This document shows positions 1-8,837 of a stretch of 56,799 nt of DNA, in pieces (position 1 is the first letter of the stretch; every line of letters begins with the position of its first letter). The stretch is from Gammaproteobacteria bacterium (GTDB lineage Bacteria > Pseudomonadota > Gammaproteobacteria > Chromatiales > Chromatiaceae). The stretch is taken from contig JAGRGY010000009.1 of assembly GCA_020445255.1 (NCBI GenBank), positions 36,725 through 93,523 of the forward strand. The letters run 5' to 3'. The notes beneath the pieces were generated by a model that worked only from the letters and a program-made list of their open reading frames with translations, ran no database searches and had not been told where the DNA came from. The position numbers and the translations under genes are program-made.

Positions 1-1
1 C

Positions 2-211
2 TACAGCTACAAGTGGGCCGAGGTATTGTCTGCCGATGCATTCTCGCTGTTCGAGGAAAACGGTGTTTTCGACCAGGCCACCGGGCAGGCGTTCCTGCGC
101 AACATCCTCGAACGCGGCGGTTCGAGGGACGCTATGGAGCTGTTCGTCGCGTTTCGCGGGCGCGAACCGCAGATCGATGCGCTGCTGCGCCATTCCGGAA
201 TCGCGGCCTGA
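2..211 (+). CDS. prlC: Oligopeptidase A (M3 metallopeptidase), C-terminal fragment
   Basis: Only the last 69 residues are present; the gene enters from the left edge. The tail (YSYKWAEVLSADAFSLFEE, then FLRNILERGGSRDAMELF and FRGREPQIDALLRHSGI) is the characteristic C-terminus of M3-family oligopeptidase A/dipeptidyl carboxypeptidase. These are cytoplasmic zinc proteases that finish degradation of short peptides and cleaved signal peptides. The HEXXH zinc site lies outside the window. The stop TGA (209-211) overlaps the ATG of the next gene by one base, so the two are probably translationally coupled. Family assignment is from recognition of the conserved tail; the symbol follows E. coli. Confidence 0.85.
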   Translation, partial: YSYKWAEVLSADAFSLFEENGVFDQATGQAFLRNILERGGSRDAMELFVAFRGREPQIDALLRHSGIAA

Positions 212-765
212 TGGCCGATGGTGGTGCGGTATTGACGCCGGAAGACCTCGACCGGCTGCAGGCGAGCCTGGTCGAGCGCATGGACGATGCCGGCTGCATG
301 CCGCTCGACGGCGCACACGGATTTCTGACCGCGACGGCCGCAACCGGCGCCGCCAGTGAAACGGCCCTGCTCGATCATGTGCTTGGCGGCCTTGCCGCTG
401 ATGGCGGGATGCGTGCCCTGCTCGCGCGTTTGCGCGCCCAGGTGCTGGTCGATCTCGGGTCGGACGATTACGGTCCGCTGATCCTGCAGATGCCGCGTGA
501 TGACGGCAGCACGCTGCCGCTACCGTACGGCTGGTGCCAGGGCTACATGGCCGGGATCGAGTTCCTCGGCGCCGCGGCGCGCGACGCGCTGCTGGCCGAT
601 GAGCAGGCTGGCGCATTGCTGACGCCGCTGCTGTCGTTGCTGATGTACGACGAGTCACAGTGGTTCGATCCACCGAACGAGGCCGCACACCGCGAGACGG
701 TTGGCGAACTCGGCGACAACGCGGTGGCGCTGTATCGCTGGTGGTGCGATCGGGCGGCGGGTTGA
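211..765 (+). CDS. UPF0149 family protein (YecA/YgfB-like)
   Basis: A 184-residue protein starting at the ATG that overlaps the oligopeptidase A stop. The pattern is that of UPF0149: an N-terminal helical region with HGFLTA at about residue 35, and a central LPYGWCQGYMAGIEF block near residues 108-122, where the family has its conserved W/F-x-x-G segment. The C-terminus lacks the SEC-C zinc motif of E. coli YecA, so it is the short form. The molecular role of the family is not established. A start upstream at position 13 is possible in frame but would lie almost wholly inside prlC, so the coupled ATG is preferred. Confidence 0.8.
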   Translation: MADGGAVLTPEDLDRLQASLVERMDDAGCMPLDGAHGFLTATAATGAASETALLDHVLGGLAADGGMRALLARLRAQVLVDLGSDDYGPLILQMPRDDGSTLPLPYGWCQGYMAGIEFLGAAARDALLADEQAGALLTPLLSLLMYDESQWFDPPNEAAHRETVGELGDNAVALYRWWCDRAAG

Positions 766-834
766 GTCCGCGGACCCGCGTAATCGACACGGCCCGCGCG
801 CCGTGCACGTGAAGTAAGCCCAGATCGATGCCGC

Positions 835-903
835 CGTCATCCCCGCTAAGGCGGGAGTCCATCGGAATCAGAGCGATGGGCTCCCGCGCTCGCGGGCGTG
901 ACG
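835..903. repeat. Imperfect palindromic intergenic repeat, dispersed-element-like
   Basis: The segment opens with CGTCATCCCCGC and closes with CTCGCGGGCGTGACG. It contains inner complementary blocks (GCGGGAGTCCATCG against CGATGGGCTCCCGC), so the whole unit folds back on itself with a short central loop. This layout is that of the short GC-rich repeats scattered between genes in many proteobacteria. Only one copy is in this window, so dispersal is inferred. It may also act as a factor-independent stop for the upstream operon, although no T-run follows. Confidence 0.65.
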
Positions 904-955
904 AATCAATCACGATTTCCTTAAACTGTGCGCACGTAGCGTCGCTGACACAATC

Positions 956-1660
956 ATGTTGAATAACCTCGTCCGCCTGCTGGCCACCGCCCTGCTGCTC
1001 GCCGGCGCAGCCAGTGCCGCGCACATCACCGACAAGCTGGTCGTCGGCGTGTACCCAAAGCCGAACGCCGAGGGCAACCCACTGCGCCTGATCGCCAGCG
1101 GCACACCGCTCGACGTGCTTGGCGGCGACGGCGATTTCGCCGAGGTCAGGTTGGCCGACGACACGCGCGGCTGGGTGGAACGACGGTACGTCACCGAGGA
1201 AAAACCGGCCAACGCGATGCTGCTGGAGACCCAGGCCAAACTGCGTCAGATGGGACTGGAGCTCGCGGCGCTGCGGGCCAGTCGCGCCGAATCGGACGGC
1301 GCGGCGCCGGCGCCGTCGGATCTGCCGCCGAGCGCGCGCGAGGCACAGCTCCAGCAGACCCTGGACGAGGCTGAGCAGCACATCGCGGAATTGCAGGGCA
1401 AGCTGCAGCAGCAGGCAATGGATGCGGACCTGCAGCAGCGCCTGGAAATGTTGCAGCACAGCGCGCGCACGGCCGTCGAGCAGCTCGCAGCGGCGCAGGG
1501 ATTGACGCTGCAGCAGGCCGTGCCGCAGCCGGACCAGGCGTTCTTCGATCGCTATCAGTCGTGGATCATCGGCGGCGGCGCGCTGCTGCTCGGGTTTGCC
1601 GGCGGCATCGCGTTCGTCGATTTTCGCATCCGCAAGCGTTACGGCGGCTTCCGAATCTGA
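956..1660 (+). CDS. TIGR04211-type SH3 domain membrane protein (YgiM-like)
   Basis: A 234-residue envelope protein. Residues 1-21 form a signal peptide ending in AGAASA. Residues about 22-85 form a bacterial SH3 domain (LVVGVYPKPNAEGNPLRLIASG, then FAEVRLADDTRGWVERRYV). Residues about 85-190 are a Gln/Glu/Ala-rich coiled coil. A transmembrane helix at about 202-222 is followed by a short basic tail (FRIRKRYGGF). This order (signal, SH3, coiled coil, C-terminal anchor) matches the TIGR04211/YgiM family, whose exact job is unknown; bacterial SH3 domains usually contact the cell wall. It converges with the glycosyltransferase on the other strand, with 37 bases between stops. Confidence 0.85.
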   Translation: MLNNLVRLLATALLLAGAASAAHITDKLVVGVYPKPNAEGNPLRLIASGTPLDVLGGDGDFAEVRLADDTRGWVERRYVTEEKPANAMLLETQAKLRQMGLELAALRASRAESDGAAPAPSDLPPSAREAQLQQTLDEAEQHIAELQGKLQQQAMDADLQQRLEMLQHSARTAVEQLAAAQGLTLQQAVPQPDQAFFDRYQSWIIGGGALLLGFAGGIAFVDFRIRKRYGGFRI

Positions 1661-1697
1661 ATGACCGGCAGGGCCGGCCGCCGGCAGCGTATCCGGA

Positions 1698-2915
1698 TTA
1701 GGTGTCGGCCTCGACGACGCCGGTCTCGAGCAGGCGCGCGATGCGCTGCAGATTCGCGTTCCAGTCGTAGCGCTCCAGCACGCAGGCACGCGCCGCGGCG
1801 TCGCTCTCGCGCGGCATCGTCAGCCTGGCGATCGCCGCGTCCGCAAGCACTGCGGTCTCTTCACTCACGGTCGGGGCGAAGCCCGCGTAGGGTTGTATGC
1901 CGGTCATCGCGCCGGGCGTCGCAATGACCGGAAGTCGCATCGCCATCGCCTCGAGGACCTTGTTCTGGATGCCGCGTGCGATGCGCAGTGGCAGCATGGC
2001 CGCACGCGCATGGGCGAGATAGGGGCGGACGTCGGGTACGCCGCCGGTGACGACGATGCCATCGCGTTCGGCAAGCCGCTTCACCTCCGGTGCAGGGTGG
2101 CGGCCGACGATATAGAACTTGGCGTCGGGCACGGCGGCGCGGATCTTTGCCTGCATCGCGTCGGCGAACCAGACCACCGCATCCACATTGGGCCAGTAGT
2201 CCATCGCGCCGGTGAACACCAGCGCCGCAGTGCCAGTGGGGTAGGGGTCGTCGAATGCCTGGTCCGGATCGAAGAACGCGCTGTCGACGCCCTGGATGCG
2301 GTAGGTCGTCTTGGCCGCCGATTCGGGCGCCAGGCCGCGGAACAGCTCGGCCTCCTCGCGCGACACGAACACCGTGCTGTCGAATTCGCGCGCCATGCGG
2401 CGTTCGAAATCGAGCAGCAGATCGGCCTCGCGGCGGTACAGCCAGCTCATCGGCCAGCGCTTGCGTTCGCCGTAGCTGCGCCACTTCTCCGAGTCCACGT
2501 CGACCATGTCGAACAGGGTGATCGCGCCTTCGGGCACCCGGCCACTGACGTACTGCGCCATCGGGCCGCTGAAGATCACGATGCGTTGCGGATGTTCACG
2601 TTCGAGGACCCCGGTCGTCCAGTCGAACAATTCGCGCCTGCGCAGGTAGGGCAGCGACAGTGCATCGCCGGTCAACAGCCCGCGCAGGCTGGCGATGCGT
2701 GCGATGCGCGGGTCGATCTCGGGTGCGCACAGGTCGACGCAATAGCTCCTGACCTTGTCGAGGTGTTGGCGGTCTTCGGGGTCGTCGATGAACGTGCCGA
2801 CAAACACGTCATAGCGCTCGGCCAGGAACCGCAGCAGGTTGAAGGATGCGATCTTGTCGCCCTTGTTGGGCGGATAGGGAAGGCGGTGAACCAGGAACAG
2901 CAGTTTGTTCTTCAT
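1698..2915 (-). CDS. PEP-CTERM/XrtA-system glycosyltransferase (TIGR03087-like)
   Basis: A 405-residue GT-B fold glycosyltransferase. The N-terminus LFLVHRLPYPPNKGDKI (residues 5-21) and the C-terminal donor-site block GIQNKVLEAMAMRLPVIAT (near 316-334) are hallmarks of the TIGR03087 family. That family normally lives in exopolysaccharide loci of bacteria with exosortase/PEP-CTERM protein sorting. No exosortase or polysaccharide cluster is next to it here. Two proteins with VPLPA-type sorting tails occur at 41-43 kb, which fits the organism having an exosortase system. The sugar and acceptor cannot be told from sequence. It starts 271 bases upstream of the glsB-like start, with glsB in the same direction behind it. 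Confidence 0.85.
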   Translation of the reverse strand: MKNKLLFLVHRLPYPPNKGDKIASFNLLRFLAERYDVFVGTFIDDPEDRQHLDKVRSYCVDLCAPEIDPRIARIASLRGLLTGDALSLPYLRRRELFDWTTGVLEREHPQRIVIFSGPMAQYVSGRVPEGAITLFDMVDVDSEKWRSYGERKRWPMSWLYRREADLLLDFERRMAREFDSTVFVSREEAELFRGLAPESAAKTTYRIQGVDSAFFDPDQAFDDPYPTGTAALVFTGAMDYWPNVDAVVWFADAMQAKIRAAVPDAKFYIVGRHPAPEVKRLAERDGIVVTGGVPDVRPYLAHARAAMLPLRIARGIQNKVLEAMAMRLPVIATPGAMTGIQPYAGFAPTVSEETAVLADAAIARLTMPRESDAAARACVLERYDWNANLQRIARLLETGVVEADT

Positions 2916-2943
2916 GCGCTCAGGTGGCGTCGATACGCGGTGG

Positions 2944-3186
2944 TCATCTTTTCTCGAACAGGCGCGCCACCCACAGCAGGATGATTGCGCCCAGGGCCGC
3001 GGTCAGAAACTGCCCGAACGGTCCGAGCAAGTGAACCCCGACCCGGCCCAGCAGCGCGCCGCCAAGCAGCGCGCCGACGATGCCGACTCCGATGTTGCCC
3101 CACAGGCCGAGCCCGTGGCCTTTCACCATGCGTGCGGCGAGCCAGCCGGCGAGTGCGCCGAGGAGGAGCAGCAGGACGATGTACAT
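2944..3186 (-). CDS. GlsB/YeaQ/YmgE-family membrane stress protein
   Basis: An 80-residue, very hydrophobic, glycine-rich protein with three predicted transmembrane segments (about 3-18, 28-50 and 57-75). The family pattern LGLWGNIGVGIVGALLGG is visible in the middle. These small inner-membrane proteins (transglycosylase-associated family) are often stress-induced and have no proven activity. The same frame stays open far upstream through ubiD, but only this C-terminal part has family character. The ATG at 3186 gives the usual family length. It is divergent from ubiD (51 bases between starts) and runs toward the glycosyltransferase with 28 bases between them. Confidence 0.85.
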   Translation of the reverse strand: MYIVLLLLLGALAGWLAARMVKGHGLGLWGNIGVGIVGALLGGALLGRVGVHLLGPFGQFLTAALGAIILLWVARLFEKR

Positions 3187-3237
3187 GTTTGTCCGACGGG
3201 CCGGTAAAGTAGCGTGACTTGCACGCAGGATAACACC

Positions 3238-4704
3238 ATGAAATACCGCGATCTGCGCGATTTTCTTCAACAGCTCGAGGCGCGCGGGCAGCTCAGGCGC
3301 ATTCATGCCGAGGTCGATCCGCATCTGGAGATAACCGAGATCTGCGATCGCACGCTGCGCGCCGGCGGACCGGCACTGCTGTTCGAGAATCCGCGTGGCC
3401 ACACGATCCCGGTACTGGGCAACCTGTTCGGTACGCCGGAACGGGTCGCGCTCGGCATGGGCGAGGAATCGGTGACCGCGCTGCGTGAGGTTGGCGAGTT
3501 GCTGTCGCAGCTCAAGGAACCGGAGCCGCCGAAGGGGATGAAGGATGCGTGGGACAAGCTGCCGGTGTTTCGTAAGGTGCTCGACATGGCGCCGAAGGCG
3601 GTCAAGGGGGCGGCCTGCCAGAACAACGTCATCGAATCCGACGCGGTCGACCTGGCGACCATCCCGGTGCAGACCTGCTGGCCCGGGGATGCCGGCCCCC
3701 TGATCACCTGGGGGCTGGTGGTGACGCGTGGACCGGACAAGGCGCGGCAAAACCTCGGCATCTATCGCATGCAGGTGATCGGTCGCAACCGCGTCATCAT
3801 GCGCTGGCTCGCGCACCGCGGCGGCGCGCTGGACTTTCGTGACTGGCAGAAGGCGCATCCCGGCCAGCCGTTCCCGGTCGCGGTCGCACTTGGCGCCGAC
3901 CCGGCGACGATTCTCGGCGCCGTAACGCCGGTGCCCGACACCCTGTCCGAATACGCCTTTGCCGGGCTGCTGCGTGGCGGCCGCACCGAGGTGACCGGAT
4001 GCCTCGGTTGCGACCTGCAGGTGCCGGCGAGTGCCGAATTCGTGCTCGAGGGCCACATCCATCCGGACGACACGGCGCCCGAGGGCCCGTTCGGCGACCA
4101 CACCGGCTATTACAACGAGGTCGACACCTTCCCGGTGTTCACGATCGAACGCATCACGCACCGCGACGATCCGATCTACCACAGCACGTACACCGGGCGC
4201 CCGCCCGACGAACCGGCGGTACTCGGCGTGGCGCTGAACGAGGTGTTCGTGCCGATCCTGAAGAAGCAGTTCCCCGAGATTGTCGACTTCTACCTGCCGC
4301 CCGAGGGCTGTTCGTACCGCATGGCCGTCGTCAGTATGAGGAAACAGTACGCGGGGCACGCCAAGCGGGTGATGTTCGGTGTGTGGTCGTTCCTGCGCCA
4401 GTTCATGTACACCAAGTTCGTCATCGTCACCGACGACGATGTCGACGTGCGCGACTGGAAGGACGTGATCTGGGCGATGACCACACGCATGGATCCGGTG
4501 CGCGACACGACGTTGGTCGAGAATACGCCGATCGACTATCTCGACTTCGCGTCGCCGGTTTCAGGCCTCGGTGGCAAGATCGGTTTCGATGCGACCAACA
4601 AATGGCCGGGCGAAACAGTGCGTGAGTGGGGGCGGCCGATCGCCATGGACCCCGCTGTCAAGGCGCGCGTCGACGCGATCTGGGAGGAATTGGGGATCGA
4701 TTGA
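3238..4704 (+). CDS. ubiD: 4-hydroxy-3-polyprenylbenzoate decarboxylase
   Basis: A 488-residue UbiD (E. coli 497 residues). It decarboxylates the polyprenylated 4-hydroxybenzoate ring in ubiquinone synthesis, using the prenylated FMN made by UbiX. Recognisable blocks include the N-terminus [19 protein letters not shown], the cofactor region [17 protein letters not shown], and the acidic catalytic stretch [14 protein letters not shown]. The chosen ATG (3238) has an AGGA box seven bases upstream; an earlier in-frame start at 3214 lacks one and would add eight unconserved residues. It is a single gene here, divergent from the glsB-like gene. ubiX is not in the window. Confidence 0.95.
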   Translation: MKYRDLRDFLQQLEARGQLRRIHAEVDPHLEITEICDRTLRAGGPALLFENPRGHTIPVLGNLFGTPERVALGMGEESVTALREVGELLSQLKEPEPPKGMKDAWDKLPVFRKVLDMAPKAVKGAACQNNVIESDAVDLATIPVQTCWPGDAGPLITWGLVVTRGPDKARQNLGIYRMQVIGRNRVIMRWLAHRGGALDFRDWQKAHPGQPFPVAVALGADPATILGAVTPVPDTLSEYAFAGLLRGGRTEVTGCLGCDLQVPASAEFVLEGHIHPDDTAPEGPFGDHTGYYNEVDTFPVFTIERITHRDDPIYHSTYTGRPPDEPAVLGVALNEVFVPILKKQFPEIVDFYLPPEGCSYRMAVVSMRKQYAGHAKRVMFGVWSFLRQFMYTKFVIVTDDDVDVRDWKDVIWAMTTRMDPVRDTTLVENTPIDYLDFASPVSGLGGKIGFDATNKWPGETVREWGRPIAMDPAVKARVDAIWEELGID

Positions 4705-4761
4705 CGGCGGGCGGGCGCATCAACCCCGCGCTTTCGAAGACTGCGTCGCTGAGCGACGTCG

Positions 4762-6372
4762 TCAGAAGCGGAACTGTTTGACCATGCACTCGAGCTTGGC
4801 GGCGAGCTGAAGCAGTTCGCCGCTGACCGTCGTGGCCTGCGCGGCGTCGGTCGATGTGCGTTCGGCCAGTTGGCTGATCGTGACCACGTTGTGTCCGACG
4901 TTCTCTGTCACCACACTCTGTTCGCGCGCGGCCACCGCCATCTGCGCGTTGAGATCGCGGATGTGCGACACGCGTTCGGCGATCAGGTTCAGACCGGAGT
5001 CGGCCGTCTCGACCTGTTCGCGGCGCTTCTCGGCGCTCTGCTTGGCGCGGCTCATCACGGCCACCGCATCGCGCGCCCCCAGCTGCAGTTGTTCGACGAT
5101 GCGCTCGATCTCCTGGGTCGACTCGTGCGAGCGGTTGGCGAGCGTGCGCACCTCGTCGGCGACCACGGCGAAGCCGCGCCCCTGTTCGCCGGCGCGGGCC
5201 GCCTCGATCGCCGCGTTGAGCGCCAGCAGGTTGGTCTGTTCGGCGATCGACTTGATCACGTCGAGGACGCCACCGACGCTGGCACTGCGCCGGTCGAGGT
5301 GCTCGATGACCTCGGCGGCGCGCTCGATCTCGTTGACCAGGTCGTGGATGCCATCGATCGCGGCACGCGTCGTGGTCGCGCCCTCGTTCGCGGTCCGGTC
5401 GGCGTCGACCGAGGCCTCGGCGGCGCCGGTTGCACCCTCGCGCACCTGTGCCGCGGTCGATTGCAGTTGGGTGATCGCAGCGGCCACGGTGTCCGTCTCG
5501 CCGCGTTGCTGTTCGGCGGCCTGGGCTGTCTGCGATGACACCGTAGCGATGTCGCCGGCCACGCGTTGCAACTGGCCCGTTGTCGTTGACACTTCGCCGA
5601 GGCTCGCGCGGAAGCGTCTCAGCATCCCATTGAACGCGGTCGCCAGCGCGCCGATCTCGTCGCGGCTGCGTACGTCGAGTTCGCGGGTAAGGTCGGCATC
5701 GTTCTCCACCAGTGCCATCGTGTCGCGTACGCGCTGTAGTGGACTGGTGACGATCCGGTGCAGCAGCCAGGTGATGGCTACGACGCCGATCACCAGCATC
5801 AATACGTTGATCGCGCCGCTGACGAGGATGTTGCGATCGATCCTTGCGTCGATTGCCGCCAGCGAGTAGGTCACGCGGGTCGCGCCGAGTACCGTACCCT
5901 CGGGTACGACGTGGCAGGTCAAGCAGTTTGTGCCGCGAAAATCGGCGGTCGCGACGATCGGCGAAAGCACGGTGATGCTGCGCCCGGCAGCATCCTCTCC
6001 CGGTTCGACGATCGTTTCGCCCTGCAGCGCGCGCCGGTCGAGTTCGTCGAGTATGTGTTCCTCGGGATTGCCGGGGCCGAAGGTGTCGACGACAGCCTTT
6101 CCGCGGATGATACGGGTCTCGGTGATATCGTCGTGGGCGAGCAGCTTCTGACGCAACAACTCGCGCTGCGCCATCGTGCCGGTCAGCATCATCGTGTTGA
6201 CGCCGTCAAAGAACGAGGTCGCCGTGTCGAACGCCTTCTGCCGCGCCAACTCGCTCGCCATCGCCCGCTCCGAGGCCGCCGTGTGCCAGGTCGTCGCTAT
6301 CATCAGCGACAGGAACACGGCGACCAGGGCCGCGAGGATTTTTACCTGGATCGACGTCTTGCTTGGGTCCAT
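4762..6372 (-). CDS. Methyl-accepting chemotaxis protein with c-type heme motif in the sensor domain
   Basis: A 536-residue membrane chemoreceptor. It has TM1 at about 11-28, a periplasmic sensor at about 30-181, TM2 at about 182-204, HAMP at about 205-258, and a long cytoplasmic signalling coiled coil with the hairpin tip block [19 protein letters not shown]. The sensor carries C150-L-T-C-H154, a classic CXXCH covalent heme attachment site, suggesting a redox or gas sensor. The protein would pass its signal to CheA/CheW, which are not in the window. A GTG at 6384 would add four residues. A sigma-28-like promoter lies 35 bases upstream of the ATG. Ligand identity is inference only. Confidence 0.92.
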   Translation of the reverse strand: MDPSKTSIQVKILAALVAVFLSLMIATTWHTAASERAMASELARQKAFDTATSFFDGVNTMMLTGTMAQRELLRQKLLAHDDITETRIIRGKAVVDTFGPGNPEEHILDELDRRALQGETIVEPGEDAAGRSITVLSPIVATADFRGTNCLTCHVVPEGTVLGATRVTYSLAAIDARIDRNILVSGAINVLMLVIGVVAITWLLHRIVTSPLQRVRDTMALVENDADLTRELDVRSRDEIGALATAFNGMLRRFRASLGEVSTTTGQLQRVAGDIATVSSQTAQAAEQQRGETDTVAAAITQLQSTAAQVREGATGAAEASVDADRTANEGATTTRAAIDGIHDLVNEIERAAEVIEHLDRRSASVGGVLDVIKSIAEQTNLLALNAAIEAARAGEQGRGFAVVADEVRTLANRSHESTQEIERIVEQLQLGARDAVAVMSRAKQSAEKRREQVETADSGLNLIAERVSHIRDLNAQMAVAAREQSVVTENVGHNVVTISQLAERTSTDAAQATTVSGELLQLAAKLECMVKQFRF

Positions 6373-6407
6373 GTTTGACCGCACCGATTACATGCCGGTG
6401 ACGGGAA

Positions 6408-6434
6408 TTAGCGGCCTGCGGTGGTGCAACTTGA
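6408..6434 (-). promoter_or_regulatory. Sigma-28 (FliA)-like promoter of the heme chemoreceptor gene
   Basis: Reading the minus strand: TCAAGTTG, exactly 11 bases, then GCCGCTAA. The known FliA consensus is TAAAGTTT-N11-GCCGATAA, so 12 or more of 16 positions agree and the spacer is exact. The -10 end lies 35 bases before the ATG at 6372. A second match sits before the other chemoreceptor gene (34533-34559), which strengthens both. Confidence 0.75.
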
Positions 6435-6559
6435 GTCTCTGCCATGCGGACCGTCCTTGCCGTACCCTGCCGCCGCAGCGCCTCAGGGCGGGCCGCCACG
6501 CTCGATACCGGCGACAGAGGTGGCTTGGGCGTCAGGGCTTCCTGCGCCGGGCCGGCTTG

Positions 6560-7900
6560 TTACGTGCGCTGGTCGATGGGTTTGCCTGCAAGATCTTGTC
6601 GCGACCTCCGGCGCAGCTTGTCGATGGACCGGAACACCTGCGACAGGAAGTACAGGGCGCCGATGTGCATCTCCGGTTGGAGCGGCACCGAGTATCTGGG
6701 TTCGGCATGCAACAGCACGTACACCACACTGATGTAGACGAGTGCTACATACAGGCTGATCAGCGTCAGGCGCGTCGCCGGACGTTCGTCGCGCCACAGA
6801 TACAACAGCCCGAGCAGGGCAGCGGCGACCAGCCAGTAATGCAGCGACTTGATGACCGCTTCGCTCAGCCATGCGAGTCGCGAGGTGGAATACAGGGATT
6901 GCGTCACCGGATACACATAGATGTCACCCTGGCCAATCAGGATGTCCCAGCCCCAGAGCTGTAGAGGTTTCTTGACGAGGTACCACGACAGGTAGTGTCC
7001 CGGGTCCTGTCTCACGCGCTGCCAGAGGGTCTCCGCCAGCGCCTGGTAGGAACCGCCGAGAGCCTTGCGGTCCAGATCTGCAGGGTTGTTCGGATCGCGC
7101 GGGTTCTTGCGCCAGATTTCGTGATAATCGCTGTGCATGCCGATGATGAAATTCCAGAAAATGCGGTCCGCACTTCCGCTTGCTTCGTGTGCCACCTCGA
7201 CCTTGTTCCGCCACTGCCAGGCACCGAACACGGCCAGGTAGAGCAAGAGCCCGACGACGATTGCACGCCTGTCGGTCTGATTGGGTCGGGCGAAAATCAG
7301 CGCCACCGGCGTCAGTAACAGCGGTGCGAACATCACGATTGGATTGACCAGATAGGCATATCCGAATACGCCACCGGAAGCGATCAGCCGCGCGTGTCGG
7401 CGTCGCAGGATTCCGCTGGCGAACAGATACAACGCAAGGGCGAGCAGGAAGCCGAACAATGTCTCCGTCAGGATGTAGCCGCCATGGCTGACCAGATGCG
7501 GACTCAACACGGTCAACAGGGCCGCCGTGATCGAGGCCCAAAGGCCGATGCACAGTCTCGCGAGCAGGAAGGTCAAAACGGCGGTCAACGCGCCAACGAC
7601 AGCCTGGGTGCTCAATAGGAATTGATAGGGGTCGACGCCAACCGCTTTTGCGCTGCGGATGCACGCGACCAGGAACAGCGGATAACCCGGCGTGAAGTAT
7701 CCATCGGGTTGCGGCGGTGTGGAGGTGCCCCGCGAAAAGACGCCGTGATCCATGATGTTGTTGGCGTAGCGCACGTATTGCAGCGCATCGCCCCGAACAG
7801 GTTGAGGTATCACCAGTCGTTCCATGTACCACCAGCGCATCGCCAGGGCCGCGAGGAAGATAAACGCGATGGCGAATGCCTGTTTCGTGCGGTCGGTCAA
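6560..7900 (-). CDS. GT39/ArnT-like polytopic glycosyltransferase
   Basis: A 446-residue integral membrane protein with about ten hydrophobic segments. After the first helix comes an acidic loop (RGDALQYVRYANNIMDHG), and further on GYFTPGYPLFL. This is the layout of GT-C enzymes of the PMT/ArnT type, which move a sugar from a polyprenyl-phosphate carrier onto a lipid or protein in the periplasm. Donor and acceptor are unknown. I start it at the TTG at 7900 because a perfect GGAGGAG (7905-7911) sits five bases upstream. The frame is open to 8095 with an ATG at 8002, but that extension is basic, low in hydrophobicity and has no ribosome site. The C-terminal tail is Arg/Lys-rich and cytoplasmic. 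Confidence 0.75.
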   Translation of the reverse strand: MTDRTKQAFAIAFIFLAALAMRWWYMERLVIPQPVRGDALQYVRYANNIMDHGVFSRGTSTPPQPDGYFTPGYPLFLVACIRSAKAVGVDPYQFLLSTQAVVGALTAVLTFLLARLCIGLWASITAALLTVLSPHLVSHGGYILTETLFGFLLALALYLFASGILRRRHARLIASGGVFGYAYLVNPIVMFAPLLLTPVALIFARPNQTDRRAIVVGLLLYLAVFGAWQWRNKVEVAHEASGSADRIFWNFIIGMHSDYHEIWRKNPRDPNNPADLDRKALGGSYQALAETLWQRVRQDPGHYLSWYLVKKPLQLWGWDILIGQGDIYVYPVTQSLYSTSRLAWLSEAVIKSLHYWLVAAALLGLLYLWRDERPATRLTLISLYVALVYISVVYVLLHAEPRYSVPLQPEMHIGALYFLSQVFRSIDKLRRRSRQDLAGKPIDQRT

Positions 7901-7904
7901 TCTG

Positions 7905-7911
7905 CTCCTCC
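7905..7911 (-). promoter_or_regulatory. Ribosome binding site that fixes a TTG start
   Basis: On the minus strand GGAGGAG is followed by four bases, an A and then TTG (7900). This is the strongest Shine-Dalgarno sequence upstream of the membrane glycosyltransferase. It places the start after the unconserved basic extension and directly before the first transmembrane helix. Confidence 0.7.
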
Positions 7912-8207
7912 GGACTGGTCGGCGGGATTTGCGGCTCCCGGTTGCCGCCGCCACGGTTGCGACGAACACCCGGCCGTTCGCGCCAGGGATTCCGCGCTGC
8001 ATTGTATCGGACGTGCGCGACAGGCTGGGTCGAGCGCGCGGTTGCCGCCACGGCCCGTCCTCACCAGGATCGCGTTCGTCCGCGCATGCGGTCACGAACG
8101 ATGTCGGCCGGATCGGACGTTTGTGGAGTTCGGTTTACCGATTGCGGTTGCCGTGCGGGCGCGTCTCGTCTGTAATGCGGCCGCGGATGCCAACGAGGAG
8201 GAACACG
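7912..8207. other. Divergent intergenic region between the GT39-like gene and parA
   Basis: About 300 bases between divergent starts, once the TTG start at 7900 is accepted. It must hold promoters for both genes, but no clear -35/-10 pair stands out. The only distinct signal is the parA ribosome site GAGGAGG at 8195-8201. Confidence 0.5.
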
Positions 8208-8837
8208 ATGCAGACAATCCTCTGCATGAACGCCAAAGGCGGCTGCGGCAAGACCACGATTGCGACCAATCTGGCCACCTGGTACGCCGACGAGGACTAC
8301 AAGACCGCGCTGGTCGACTTCGACGCCCAGCGATCGGCGATGGACTGGCTGGCTGCGCGCAACGACTACGAGGGTGTGCCGGCCATCGAGGGTGTGGACG
8401 CGGTCGCCGGTGAGGCACGCACTGCGCACGGCACCGATGTCGCGGTCATCGATGCGCCGGCCGGGACCTACGGCAGCGAGGTCACTCAGCTGCTGCGCCG
8501 CGCCGACGTGCTGCTGGTCCCGGTCTTGCCGTCGCCGATCGACATGCGCGCGGCGACGCGCTTCATCGACGAACTGCTTGGCTCCGGACGTGTGTCGCGG
8601 GGCCAGACGCGGATCGGACTGATCGCCAACCGGGTGCGCGAGAATACCCGGATCTTCCATGCGCTCGAAGAGTTCCTCGGCCGCTACGACATCCCGCTGT
8701 TGACCCATCTGCGCGAGAGTCAGAACTACATCCGCGCCGCCGAGACCGGGCTCGGGGTGTTCGAGCTGGCGCCGTCGCAGGTCGCCGTCGACGTCGCCCA
8801 GTGGGACCCGGTGATTGCGTGGCTGCGCAAGGGCTGA
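8208..8837 (+). CDS. Orphan ParA/MinD-like P-loop ATPase
   Basis: A 209-residue ParA-family ATPase. The deviant Walker A motif NAKGGCGKTTIATNLA lies at residues 8-23, with VDFDAQRSAMDW (switch I region) at about 38-49 and VIDAPAG (Walker B-like) at about 80-86. Such proteins position DNA, protein clusters or machinery by ATP-driven dimer gradients. There is no ParB-like partner or parS-like site next to it, so a chromosome-partition role is unlikely; an orphan positioning role is more plausible. The start is fixed by GAGGAGG six bases before the ATG. The following small exported protein overlaps its end by 19 bases, which suggests coupled expression. Confidence 0.85.
   Translation: MQTILCMNAKGGCGKTTIATNLATWYADEDYKTALVDFDAQRSAMDWLAARNDYEGVPAIEGVDAVAGEARTAHGTDVAVIDAPAGTYGSEVTQLLRRADVLLVPVLPSPIDMRAATRFIDELLGSGRVSRGQTRIGLIANRVRENTRIFHALEEFLGRYDIPLLTHLRESQNYIRAAETGLGVFELAPSQVAVDVAQWDPVIAWLRKG

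Noticed and set aside
2944..4359. Minus-strand open frame of 471 codons running through ubiD
   Set aside because: Only the last 80 residues have family character (GlsB-like); the rest mirrors ubiD and is shadow.
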